Source: Pseudidiomarina homiensis
GTDB lineage: Bacteria > Pseudomonadota > Gammaproteobacteria > Enterobacterales > Alteromonadaceae
Assembly: GCF_003987225.1 (NCBI RefSeq)
Contig: NZ_PIPX01000001.1
Location: 1,364,001-1,428,000, forward strand
DNA length: 64,000 nt
Direction: 5' to 3'
A model generated the notes under the pieces. It had not been told where the DNA came from, made no database searches, and saw only the letters and a list, made by a program, of their open reading frames with translations. Shown here one piece after another: positions 28,606 to 36,706 of the stretch. Each line of letters opens with the position of its first letter. Position 1 is the stretch's first letter. The position numbers and the translations under genes are program-made.

Positions 28606-29586
28606 ATGACAGCGGCAAAAACAGATACTTTCACTTCGCTTGCGGCCTCAGTCCTAGATATTGAAGCGCGCTCAATCAGCGACTTGAAACGCTTTTTAGA
28701 TGACACCTTTACTCAGGCCTGTGAGTACCTACTGGCCTGTAAAGGACGTGTCATTGTGATCGGCATGGGTAAGTCGGGTCATATTGGCGGAAAAATCGCC
28801 GCCACCCTTGCCTCGACAGGTACGCCCGCCTTTTTCGTTCACCCTGGAGAAGCCAGTCATGGCGACTTGGGGATGATCACCGCCGATGATGTGGTGCTAG
28901 CGATATCAAATTCTGGTGAAACTGGCGAGGTACTCAGTATTGCCCCGCTCATCAAACGCCGCGGCGCCCACCTGATCAGCATGACCGGGAACCCGCAATC
29001 GACGCTGGCGGAATTAGCCGACGTACATATTTGTATCGCCGTAGAGCAAGAGGCCTGCCCGCTTGGCTTAGCCCCCACTTCATCGACCACCGCCACGCTC
29101 GCCATGGGCGACGCTTTGGCTGTTGCACTGCTGCATGCACGTGGGTTTACTGCGGATGACTTTGCTATGTCGCACCCCGGCGGCAGCTTAGGTCGACGTT
29201 TATTACTGCACATTCACGATGTGATGCATAGTGGCGAACGGATTCCGTTAGTGACTGAGCAGGCGACGCTAAGTGAGGCCTTGCTCGAAATGTCACGCAA
29301 AGGATTGGGGATGACCGGCGTGGTTGATGATCAACAACACCTCGTTGGCGTTTTTACCGACGGTGACTTGCGCCGTATTTTGGACCAACGCATTGATGTG
29401 CACCAAGCCGAAATAACCCAAGTAATGACCCGCAACCCCATCACCATCAGTGCTGACGTGCTTGCGGCCGAAGGCCTTAAGCTGATGGAAGACAAAAAAA
29501 TTAATGGCCTTTTCGCGGTGGATCGTAACGGTACAGTGCGCGGCGCCTTGAACATGCATGATCTGTTAAAAGCGGGGGTAATGTAA
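28606..29586 (+). CDS. kdsD: Arabinose-5-phosphate isomerase KdsD
   Basis: KdsD converts ribulose-5-phosphate to arabinose-5-phosphate, the first step to Kdo for LPS. The ATG at 28606 (MTAAKTDTFTSLAASV) has AAGG upstream; a longer frame from 28567 lacks a ribosome site. The 326-residue product has an N-terminal SIS domain (VIGMGKSGHIGGKIAATLAS, then SNSGETGEVL) and two C-terminal CBS domains (~205-326). First gene of the operon through npr; its stop overlaps kdsC by one base. Confidence 0.97.
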   Translation: MTAAKTDTFTSLAASVLDIEARSISDLKRFLDDTFTQACEYLLACKGRVIVIGMGKSGHIGGKIAATLASTGTPAFFVHPGEASHGDLGMITADDVVLAISNSGETGEVLSIAPLIKRRGAHLISMTGNPQSTLAELADVHICIAVEQEACPLGLAPTSSTTATLAMGDALAVALLHARGFTADDFAMSHPGGSLGRRLLLHIHDVMHSGERIPLVTEQATLSEALLEMSRKGLGMTGVVDDQQHLVGVFTDGDLRRILDQRIDVHQAEITQVMTRNPITISADVLAAEGLKLMEDKKINGLFAVDRNGTVRGALNMHDLLKAGVM

Positions 29587-30146
29587 TGACGCAAGCAACC
29601 GTGAGTACCTGGTACGGCGACATTAGCGAATCGCTATTCGCCAGCCTCCAAGCGATCCGCCTCGTGATATGCGATGTCGATGGCGTCTTTTCCGATGGCC
29701 GTATTTATCTAGGTAACGACGGCGAAGAGTTGAAAAGTTTTCACACGCGCGATGGCTTTGGCGTAAAGGCATTGCTTGCCAATAACGTGCAGGTAGCGGT
29801 AGTCACAGGACGCCGCTCCACGATCGTTGAACAACGCATGCAAGCGCTTGGCGTGACCGATATTTTTCAAGGCACCACCGAAAAGCTTTCGGTGTACCAA
29901 CAACTCGCCGAGAAATACCAACTCAAAGACAGCGCCATTGCCAGTATTGGCGATGACGTACCTGATGTTGTCATGATTCAACGTGCGGGTGTCGGCGTGG
30001 CTCCTCAAGACGCGCACCCGTGGGTGCAGCAGCAAGCCGATTATGTCACTAGCATGAGTGGCGGCTTTGGCGCAGTGCGTGAGTTAAGTGACTTGATTCT
30101 ACTTAGCCAAGGCCACTTGCAACTGCAAGGTGGAGTCAGTCTATGA
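29586..30146 (+). CDS. kdsC: 3-deoxy-D-manno-octulosonate 8-phosphate phosphatase KdsC
   Basis: KdsC removes phosphate from Kdo-8-phosphate. The 186-residue HAD-family protein has the nucleophile motif CDVDGVFSDG (aspartates at 30 and 32), a VVTGRRS motif II, and ASIGDDVPDVVMI as the late acidic motif. It is the short tetrameric type without a cap domain. The start forms TAATG with kdsD; the end overlaps lptC by 4 nt. Confidence 0.97.
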   Translation: MTQATVSTWYGDISESLFASLQAIRLVICDVDGVFSDGRIYLGNDGEELKSFHTRDGFGVKALLANNVQVAVVTGRRSTIVEQRMQALGVTDIFQGTTEKLSVYQQLAEKYQLKDSAIASIGDDVPDVVMIQRAGVGVAPQDAHPWVQQQADYVTSMSGGFGAVRELSDLILLSQGHLQLQGGVSL

Positions 30147-30712
30147 ACCGCCAGTTAGGTTGGATCCTTGCTATTTTGTTTTTGCTCGGTGCCTTGCTCA
30201 TCTGGCGGCCGTTCGATCAAGCCGAAGATGCCGGAGACAGCGACCTATTTCAGGAAGTGCCTCCCGACTTTATCGCTGAAGGCTTGCGCACGCGGGTCTA
30301 TAACGCGGACGGCGAGCTCATCCATCGCATCAATGCAACCAAAATGACCCATTACAGTCCAATTGGTTTAACTGAGCTCATGGCCCCGCAATACCAAGTG
30401 CGCGTGGCTGAAAATCAGAGTGAGTGGCAGGTCGTCGCTGAGCAAGGCTCATTTTATGACGACAAAACGCTGGTACTTGAGCGCGATATCGTGATCACTC
30501 ACATGACCGACAATGACTATTTAGAGCGTGTCGAAACCAACTATCTGACCATCGATACCCTCGCTGAAACGATGATCACTGACGAACCAGTTACCATTTA
30601 TGGGCGCAACTTTTTAGTCCGCGGTAATGGTATGATTGCCGACTTGAATGCCGAAACATTGGAATTAAATGAACATGTACAAACCACTTACACACGTACG
30701 CAACAGCCTTAA
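30143..30712 (+). CDS. lptC: LPS export protein LptC
   Basis: LptC is the bitopic inner-membrane subunit that receives LPS from LptB2FG and passes it to LptA. The 189-residue product has one N-terminal membrane helix (~6-22) and a periplasmic beta-jellyroll (~40-185), with the segments AEGLRTRVYNADGELIHRI and TIDTLAETMITDEPVTI. It overlaps kdsC by 4 nt and lptA by 44 nt, a longer overlap than is usual between these genes. Confidence 0.95.
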   Translation: MNRQLGWILAILFLLGALLIWRPFDQAEDAGDSDLFQEVPPDFIAEGLRTRVYNADGELIHRINATKMTHYSPIGLTELMAPQYQVRVAENQSEWQVVAEQGSFYDDKTLVLERDIVITHMTDNDYLERVETNYLTIDTLAETMITDEPVTIYGRNFLVRGNGMIADLNAETLELNEHVQTTYTRTQQP

Positions 30713-31247
30713 GCATTACTTCACGCAGTGCGCGCTGGCAACGCTGCTATTAGGCTTTGTCATGAGTCCGAACGCGCTTGCGCAGGGCAAAGCTGACTTT
30801 GAACAAAACATCGAGGTTGATTCGGAACGTGACTGGTTTGATATTCAGAACAAAATTGCCGTGTTCGAAGAGAATGTCGTCATCACACAAGGCACTCTGC
30901 GCATCACCGCCGACCACCTTGAAGTAGCGGAAGATGGCGAGACCGGATCGCGCAGCTTTACCGCAGAAGGAAGCCCTGCCACCTATCAGCAAGAGTTAGA
31001 AGACGGCAACATCATTCGCGCCGAAGCCGCGATGATTCGTTACGACGAAAATGCGCAGATTCTTACCATGTCAGGTGGCGTCAAGGTAACGCAAGCAGGC
31101 AGCCAAATTCAGGGCCATGAGATCGTTTATAACTTCGCGACGCAGCAAATGCGTGCAATTCGCGGCGAAGACGAAAGCGATCGCGTGACGACCATTTTCC
31201 AGCCAAGTAAGAAGAACGAAGACGATAATGAGCCAATTAACCGTTGA
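30669..31247 (+). CDS. lptA: Periplasmic LPS bridge protein LptA
   Basis: LptA polymerises head-to-tail to form the periplasmic bridge for LPS. The 192-residue precursor has a signal peptide ending near NALAQG and an OstA-like domain with [20 protein letters not shown] and [14 protein letters not shown]. The frame has ATGs at 30669 and 30675; both lie inside lptC, so the overlap is 38-44 nt. The signal sequence is long and starts with a charged stretch. It overlaps lptB by 20 nt. Confidence 0.95.
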   Translation: MNMYKPLTHVRNSLKHYFTQCALATLLLGFVMSPNALAQGKADFEQNIEVDSERDWFDIQNKIAVFEENVVITQGTLRITADHLEVAEDGETGSRSFTAEGSPATYQQELEDGNIIRAEAAMIRYDENAQILTMSGGVKVTQAGSQIQGHEIVYNFATQQMRAIRGEDESDRVTTIFQPSKKNEDDNEPINR

Positions 31248-31953
31248 ACATCTAGCAAAAGCCTATAAAAAACGGCAAGTCGTCAAAGACGTCAGTCTTA
31301 CCGTAGAGTCGGGCAAAGTCATCGGTCTACTGGGTCCAAATGGTGCAGGTAAAACAACGACGTTTTATATGATTGTCGGTCTCGTCAATCATGACAAAGG
31401 TCGCATTTTACTCGACGACAATGACATCTCGTTGTTGCCGATGCACGAGCGTGCTCGCAAAGGGATCGGCTATTTGCCGCAAGAATCATCTATTTTTCGC
31501 AAGCTTACTGTACGCGACAATATTCTCGCCATTCTCGAGACCCGCAAAGACCTGGACCATAACGGCCGCGAAGAAAAGCTTGATGAGTTACTCGAAGAGT
31601 TCCACATTGGGCACATCGCCAACAGCTTGGGTATGAGCCTCTCAGGTGGTGAGCGTCGGCGCGTAGAAATCGCCCGTGCCCTAGCGGCAGAGCCTGAGTT
31701 TATTCTCCTCGACGAGCCTTTCGCCGGGGTTGACCCCATTTCTGTTATCGACATCAAGAAAATCATCGAACATCTTCGCCAGCGCGGTATTGGCGTCCTG
31801 ATCACCGATCACAATGTACGTGAAACCCTCTCCGTTTGTGAGCATGCCTATATTGTTAGCCATGGGGAGTTGATCGCACAGGGGGACGCCCATACTATTT
31901 TAAGTAACCAGCAGGTGAAAGACGTCTATCTAGGCGACCAATTCACTCTGTAG
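31228..31953 (+). CDS. lptB: LPS transport ATPase LptB
   Basis: LptB powers LPS extraction from the inner membrane with LptF and LptG (not in the window). The 241-residue ABC protein has Walker A GPNGAGKT (36-43), the signature [16 protein letters not shown], and Walker [14 protein letters not shown], followed by the H-loop [12 protein letters not shown]. Length and start match the family. It is followed after 30 nt by rpoN. Confidence 0.99.
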   Translation: MSQLTVEHLAKAYKKRQVVKDVSLTVESGKVIGLLGPNGAGKTTTFYMIVGLVNHDKGRILLDDNDISLLPMHERARKGIGYLPQESSIFRKLTVRDNILAILETRKDLDHNGREEKLDELLEEFHIGHIANSLGMSLSGGERRRVEIARALAAEPEFILLDEPFAGVDPISVIDIKKIIEHLRQRGIGVLITDHNVRETLSVCEHAYIVSHGELIAQGDAHTILSNQQVKDVYLGDQFTL

Positions 31954-31983
31954 CCGCGTTGACCAACCCGTAGGTGGTGCTTA

Positions 31984-33369
31984 ATGAAGCAGGGCTTGCA
32001 GTTTAAATTTAGTCAGCAACTGTCAATGACACCACAGTTGCAGCAAGCCATTCGTTTGTTGCAACTGTCGAGTTTCGAGCTGCAGCAAGAAATCCAACAA
32101 GCGCTTGAAGAAAACCCGCTACTCGAGCAAGAAGAGCAAGAAGACCCTCTTCGAGAGCACGGCGACGATAGCGTCGAAATTGGCGAAGAATGGGATCAAA
32201 ATTACACCGCTGAGTTGCTTGGTGCGGTGGGTCAACATGACGCTGACTATGATGCGCTCACCTTTGGCTGCGGCGAAGAAACCCTTCACGATCACCTGCG
32301 CTGGCAATTACAACTTTCGCACATGACGGCGCTGGACGAACAAATTGGCCTAGCGATCATCGACGCCATTGATGCGAATGGCTATCTGCAAACGTCTATT
32401 GCTGAATTAACCGAAGCATTAAATGCGCAGTTTCCCGACGACATCGACACCAGTGAAGTCGCCGTGGTACTTAAACGTATTCAGCACTTTGATCCGATTG
32501 GCGTCGGCGCCCGTGATGTTAGCGAATGCTTACTTCTGCAACTCCAACAGTTACCGGAAGCAACTCCCTATTTAACAGCCGCCAAAAAAGCAGTGGTTGA
32601 ACACGTCGAACTGCTTGGTTCACGCGACTATCGGACGCTCTCGCGACGGTTACGATTGAACGAAGAGGCGTTGACTGAGGTCCTAACGATTATACAGCAT
32701 TTACAGCCGCGTCCCGGTGACGGCTTCACTGCCAGCGACGACGCTTACGTGATTCCAGATGTGCTGGTCCGCAAGCAAAATAATCGTTGGATGGTTGAGC
32801 TAAATCCGCAAAGTTTGCCTAAACTAAAAGTAAACGATAGTTACGCAGCACTGTTAAAGGATACCCGAGCAAGCGACGACATGAGCTATATCCGTCATCA
32901 CTTACAAGAAGCTAAATGGTTCATGCGCAGTATCGAGAGCCGCAACGATACGCTACTCAAAGTCGCGAGCAGTATTGTGCAACGCCAACAAGCCTTTTTT
33001 GAACATGGCGAAGAAGCGATGAAACCCATGGTGCTGGCCGACATCGCCCAAGCAATTGAAATGCACGAGTCCACCGTTTCTCGAGTTACCTCCCAAAAGT
33101 ATATGCATACGCCCCGTGGTGTGTTTGAATTGAAGTACTTCTTCTCTAGTCAGCTCAGTACTGATCAAGGAGGTGAGTGTTCATCAACTGCAATTAGGGC
33201 TTTGCTGAAGAAACTAGTTGCCGCCGAAAATCCGAAAAAGCCACTCAGTGATAATAAGTTAACGCAACTGATGGCCGAGCAAGGTATTCAGGTCGCTAGA
33301 CGGACGATTGCGAAGTATCGTGAGGCGTTAAATATTCCGCCCTCGAGTCAGCGTAAGCGTCTAATTTAA
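31984..33369 (+). CDS. rpoN: RNA polymerase sigma-54 factor RpoN
   Basis: RpoN directs RNA polymerase to -24/-12 promoters and needs AAA+ activators. The 461-residue protein has the glutamine- and leucine-rich region I (LQFKFSQQLSMTPQLQQAIR), a short acidic region II (~45-70), the core- and DNA-binding domains, and the RpoN box ARRTIAKYREAL at residues 438-449, which reads the -24 element. It is somewhat shorter than E. coli RpoN, the difference being mostly in region II. Followed by hpf, ptsN, rapZ and npr, the classical cluster. Confidence 0.99.
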   Translation: MKQGLQFKFSQQLSMTPQLQQAIRLLQLSSFELQQEIQQALEENPLLEQEEQEDPLREHGDDSVEIGEEWDQNYTAELLGAVGQHDADYDALTFGCGEETLHDHLRWQLQLSHMTALDEQIGLAIIDAIDANGYLQTSIAELTEALNAQFPDDIDTSEVAVVLKRIQHFDPIGVGARDVSECLLLQLQQLPEATPYLTAAKKAVVEHVELLGSRDYRTLSRRLRLNEEALTEVLTIIQHLQPRPGDGFTASDDAYVIPDVLVRKQNNRWMVELNPQSLPKLKVNDSYAALLKDTRASDDMSYIRHHLQEAKWFMRSIESRNDTLLKVASSIVQRQQAFFEHGEEAMKPMVLADIAQAIEMHESTVSRVTSQKYMHTPRGVFELKYFFSSQLSTDQGGECSSTAIRALLKKLVAAENPKKPLSDNKLTQLMAEQGIQVARRTIAKYREALNIPPSSQRKRLI

Positions 33370-33395
33370 ATCTTGGACAATAGAAGGAAGATGTT

Positions 33396-33683
33396 ATGCA
33401 AATTAACCTGACTGGTCACCATATAGAAATTACTGATGCGCTACGTGATTATGTCGACGCTAAGTTTTCCAAGCTTGAGCGCCATTTTGACCATATCAAC
33501 AATGTCCATGTGATTTTAAATGTTGAAAAGTTAACCCAAAAAGCGGAAGCTACGCTGCATGTTAACGGCGGTGAAATTTTCGCTGATTCCGAACACCAAG
33601 ATATGTACGCGGCGATCGACGGTTTAATTGATAAACTCGACCGCCAGGTGATTAAACACAAAGAAAAGATGAAACGTCACTAA
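33396..33683 (+). CDS. hpf: Short ribosome hibernation promoting factor HPF
   Basis: Hpf binds the 30S decoding region and favours inactive 100S ribosome dimers in stationary phase. The 95-residue product is the short form without the C-terminal dimerisation domain, with MQINLTGHHIEITDALRDYV and the basic end VIKHKEKMKRH. AAGGAA precedes the ATG. It sits in the usual place between rpoN and ptsN, whose start is 3 nt after its stop. Confidence 0.97.
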   Translation: MQINLTGHHIEITDALRDYVDAKFSKLERHFDHINNVHVILNVEKLTQKAEATLHVNGGEIFADSEHQDMYAAIDGLIDKLDRQVIKHKEKMKRH

Positions 33684-33686
33684 ATC

Positions 33687-34145
33687 ATGGATTTATCCAC
33701 CCTATTAAGCCCCGACTGCACCCGCTGTGCAGTCGCGGGCTCAAGCAAAAAGAAAGTTTTAGAGCTGATCGGACAACTGGCTGCGCCACGTCTCTCTGGC
33801 ACCACAAGTTTCGATGTGTTTGAGAGTCTACTGAATCGTGAACGACTCGGTAGTACAGGTATTGGCTTAGGTGTTGCAATCCCCCACGGGCGCTTAGGTT
33901 CGGCGAATAAGCCCGTTGCTATCTTGCTCACGCTAGCAGAACCGATCGACTTTGATGCTATTGATAATCAGCCGGTGGATATTATTTTCGCCCTACTCGT
34001 GCCAGAAGACGAACACGAACAGCATTTACAAACGCTCGCCGCGGTAGCCCAGCGCCTGAATGAGAAAACCTGTACTCGAGCCTTGCGCGACGCTCAGAGC
34101 GACCAAGAACTCTATACACTTTTTACCGATAAAGACTGCACTTAG
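33687..34145 (+). CDS. ptsN: Nitrogen PTS EIIA component PtsN
   Basis: PtsN is the terminal phospho-acceptor of the nitrogen phosphotransferase system (PtsP-Npr-PtsN), which regulates potassium uptake and nitrogen/carbon balance rather than sugar uptake. The 152-residue product has the phosphorylation site in GVAIPHGRL (H67) and the rest of the EIIA fold (RERLGSTGIGLG before it). No membrane PTS component is nearby. It lies between hpf and rapZ with 2-3 nt gaps. Confidence 0.97.
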   Translation: MDLSTLLSPDCTRCAVAGSSKKKVLELIGQLAAPRLSGTTSFDVFESLLNRERLGSTGIGLGVAIPHGRLGSANKPVAILLTLAEPIDFDAIDNQPVDIIFALLVPEDEHEQHLQTLAAVAQRLNEKTCTRALRDAQSDQELYTLFTDKDCT

Positions 34146-34147
34146 TT

Positions 34148-34999
34148 ATGCAACTTATCATTGTCAGTGGCCGCTCAGGTTCCGGAAAAACCATTGCCTT
34201 GCGCGTACTCGAAGATCTTGGCTTTTATTGCGTCGATAATCTACCGATCATGCTGTTGCCGACGCTCGTGCATGCCATCCAAGATCAATACGAGAGCGTT
34301 GCCGTTAGCGTTGATGTCCGTAATTTGCCCGCATCACCCGACGATCTTAGTGACGCGCTCGATTTCTTACCTGACAAGATAAAACCTGAAATTCTGTTTC
34401 TTGATTCTAATGACAAAGTGCTGCTACAACGGTTCGGTGAGACCCGACGTCTGCATCCGTTATCGCGCAACGAAATGCCGCTGAACGAAGCGTTGCAGAC
34501 CGAATCAAAGCTGCTCGAACCATTGGCGGAGCGCGCCACTTGGCGGATTGAAAGTAGCGAGCTCAGCGTCCACCAATTGAGCGAGCAGGTAAGCGAACGC
34601 GTGCTCGGGCGCGCGGCATCTCGGCTCATCGTCGTGTTTCAGTCGTTCGGTTACAAATATGGCCTGCCGCCCGATCTGGATTACGCTTTTGATGCCCGTA
34701 TTCTGCCAAACCCGCATTGGGAGCCAGAACTTAAGCCGCTCACTGGCAGCGACCCAGCGGTACAACATTTTTTTGCGCAACAACCTTTAGTTACTAAGTT
34801 TATTCACCAAGTAGAAACCTTTCTCGAAACGTGGCTGCCGTATTTTCAGCGTAGCAATCGTAGCTACCTCACGATCGGTATTGGCTGCACCGGTGGTCAA
34901 CATCGTTCGGTTTATATTGCCGAGCAACTGGCTGAGCGCTTCACTGATTACGAATTCAAAGTGCAAGTTCGGCACCGTGAAGGGCATCGCCGCAAATGA
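34148..34999 (+). CDS. rapZ: RNase adapter protein RapZ
   Basis: RapZ is an ATP-binding adapter that in enterobacteria presents the small RNA GlmZ to RNase E and senses glucosamine-6-phosphate. The 283-residue protein has Walker A GRSGSGKT (8-15) and the C-terminal IGIGCTGGQHRSVYIAE block with the conserved cysteine and histidine, and ends in the basic segment KVQVRHREGHRRK. Whether GlmY/GlmZ exist in this organism cannot be seen here. It overlaps npr by 4 nt. Confidence 0.97.
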   Translation: MQLIIVSGRSGSGKTIALRVLEDLGFYCVDNLPIMLLPTLVHAIQDQYESVAVSVDVRNLPASPDDLSDALDFLPDKIKPEILFLDSNDKVLLQRFGETRRLHPLSRNEMPLNEALQTESKLLEPLAERATWRIESSELSVHQLSEQVSERVLGRAASRLIVVFQSFGYKYGLPPDLDYAFDARILPNPHWEPELKPLTGSDPAVQHFFAQQPLVTKFIHQVETFLETWLPYFQRSNRSYLTIGIGCTGGQHRSVYIAEQLAERFTDYEFKVQVRHREGHRRK

Positions 35000-35274
35000 C
35001 TCAAGAAGCACGCAAGCCTGCCGTTATCCAAAATAAGCTTGGGTTACACGCCCGAGCGGCAACCAAGCTGGTCAAACTAACCCAACAGTTTGATGCTAAG
35101 GTCGCCATTATCCAAGACGATCGTGAAGTCGATGCATCGAGCGTCATGTGCCTACTGTTATTGGCGAGCGGCCAAGGTAAAGAGATTGAAATCATTGCCC
35201 GTGGACCTGAAGCCCAAGCTGCTGTCGATGCCGTAGCCGCACTGATCGAAGCACGCTTCGACGAAGACGCTTAA
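34996..35274 (+). CDS. ptsO: Nitrogen PTS phosphocarrier NPr (PtsO)
   Basis: NPr is the HPr-like phosphocarrier between PtsP and PtsN. The 92-residue product has the active histidine in GLHARAATK (H18) and, further on, ASSVMCLLLLASGQGKEI in place of the serine-46 region of HPr. There is no regulatory serine-kinase context nearby. Last gene of the kdsD-to-npr cluster; the stop is followed by 65 nt leading to mgtE. Confidence 0.96.
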   Translation: MTQEARKPAVIQNKLGLHARAATKLVKLTQQFDAKVAIIQDDREVDASSVMCLLLLASGQGKEIEIIARGPEAQAAVDAVAALIEARFDEDA

Positions 35275-35310
35275 TTACTTTCGCTACTGACGAATTCCAA
35301 GAAATAAGAT

Positions 35311-35335
35311 AAACTCCTCATATTCATAGGAGTTT
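35311..35335 (+). promoter_or_regulatory. Leader hairpin sequestering the mgtE Shine-Dalgarno
   Basis: AAACTCCT (35311-35318) and AGGAGTTT (35328-35335) are perfect inverted repeats with a 9-nt loop, CATATTCAT. The right arm contains AGGAG, the only good ribosome-binding sequence before the mgtE ATG at 35340. If the RNA folds, the site is hidden. The stem is AT-rich and followed only by TTTTC, so a terminator for npr is possible but weaker. It is far too short to be a known magnesium riboswitch. Confidence 0.55.
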
Positions 35336-35339
35336 TCTC

Positions 35340-36701
35340 ATGCTTGCAGAAGTCGCTGAAAAAGAGTTTGCCGAACAACGGCTCCAAGATGTGACCGAAG
35401 CGCTCGCCCGTGGAATGTACGTGCAGGCGCGGCGGCAGCTGCATAATTTGCCGGCATGGGATGTCGCACTCCTCCTCGAATCTTCACCACCGAAAGCGCG
35501 TGCCATCATCTGGCAGCTCGTCGATGCCGACGAGCACGGTGATATCCTCGAAGAGCTTTCTGAAGAAGTACAGAAATCGGTTATCCGCCAAATGGCGCCA
35601 GAAAAACTGGCCGCCGCCACCGAAGGCATGGATACCGATGACCTTGCTTACGTTTTGCGTGGCCTTCCAGAGCAGGTCTATCAAGAAGTACTGAAGTCGA
35701 TGGACGAGCAAGATCGTCATCGCGCCGAGAAAGCATTGTCCTATGAGGACGAAACCGCCGGTTCAATGATGAACACGGACACCATCACCTTGCGCCCAGA
35801 TGTCACCATTGACGTGGTCATGCGCTATTTGCGCTTGAAGGGCGAGCTCCCAGAGGCCACCGATAAACTCTACGTGGTTAATCGCGACGACCAATTTATT
35901 GGTGAGATTTCGATTTCGCGCTTAGTCACCGTTGACCCGTCTAAATTAGTCAATGACGTGATGGAAGCCGACGTGCAGAGCATTCCGGTTGATATGGATG
36001 AAACCGAAGTGGCGAAACTGTTTGAACGGCAAGACTGGATTTCTGCGCCAGTAGTCGATGCGGAAAATCACTTGCTCGGTCGTATCACCATCGATGACGT
36101 GGTCGACATTATTCGTGAAGATGCGCAGCACTCGATGCTAAGCATGGCGGGTCTTGACGATGACGAAGATACCTTTGCTCCGGTGTGGAAAAGTACACGG
36201 CGCCGCTCGGTTTGGCTCGCCGTGAACTTAGTTACCGCATTGTTGGCTGCCGCCGTTAGTTCGATGTTCGAAGATATCTTGGCGCAAATGGCTATTCTTG
36301 CCATTCTTAATACCATCGTGCCAAGCATGGGCGGTATCGCCGGCTCACAAACGCTCACCTTGGTGATCCGTGGTATGGCATTAGGCCACATCGGCCCCAG
36401 TAACCAACGTTGGCTGATCGGCAAAGAACTCGCCATCGGAGCGTTAAACGGTGTCATTTGGGCATTACTTATTGCTGCGGTGGTGGCCGCCTGGAAGCAA
36501 GACTTGGTGATTGGGGGGATTATCGCTTTCGCGATGATGGCAAACCTACTTGCCGCGGGCTTGGCTGGCGTTACCGTGCCGCTGATTTTGAAAAAATTCG
36601 ATATCGACCCAGCGTTGGCCGGTGGTGTTATTCTTACCACCGTGACCGACGTGGTCGGGATCTTTGCCTTCCTTGGCACCGCTACCTTGCTACTTGGGTA
36701 A
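35340..36701 (+). CDS. mgtE: Magnesium transporter MgtE
   Basis: MgtE is a Mg2+-gated channel of the inner membrane. The 453-residue protein has the cytoplasmic N domain (~1-130, with LARGMYVQARRQLHNLPAWD), two CBS domains (~137-260) and a C-terminal bundle of five membrane helices (~285-450) containing NTIVPSMGGIAGSQTLTLVIR, the pore-region signature. The CBS and N domains act as magnesium sensor in characterised homologues. It is probably a separate unit from npr, given the 65-nt gap and the hairpin. It converges on pmbA with 5 nt between stops. Confidence 0.97.
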   Translation: MLAEVAEKEFAEQRLQDVTEALARGMYVQARRQLHNLPAWDVALLLESSPPKARAIIWQLVDADEHGDILEELSEEVQKSVIRQMAPEKLAAATEGMDTDDLAYVLRGLPEQVYQEVLKSMDEQDRHRAEKALSYEDETAGSMMNTDTITLRPDVTIDVVMRYLRLKGELPEATDKLYVVNRDDQFIGEISISRLVTVDPSKLVNDVMEADVQSIPVDMDETEVAKLFERQDWISAPVVDAENHLLGRITIDDVVDIIREDAQHSMLSMAGLDDDEDTFAPVWKSTRRRSVWLAVNLVTALLAAAVSSMFEDILAQMAILAILNTIVPSMGGIAGSQTLTLVIRGMALGHIGPSNQRWLIGKELAIGALNGVIWALLIAAVVAAWKQDLVIGGIIAFAMMANLLAAGLAGVTVPLILKKFDIDPALAGGVILTTVTDVVGIFAFLGTATLLLG

Positions 36702-36706
36702 GATTT

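Noticed and set aside
35275-35340. Magnesium riboswitch before mgtE
   Set aside because: The leader is only 65 nt and has a single small hairpin; M-box and mgtA leaders are far larger.
36068-36679. Open frame antisense to mgtE
   Set aside because: Fully opposite the CBS and membrane part of mgtE; composition is that of a shadow frame.
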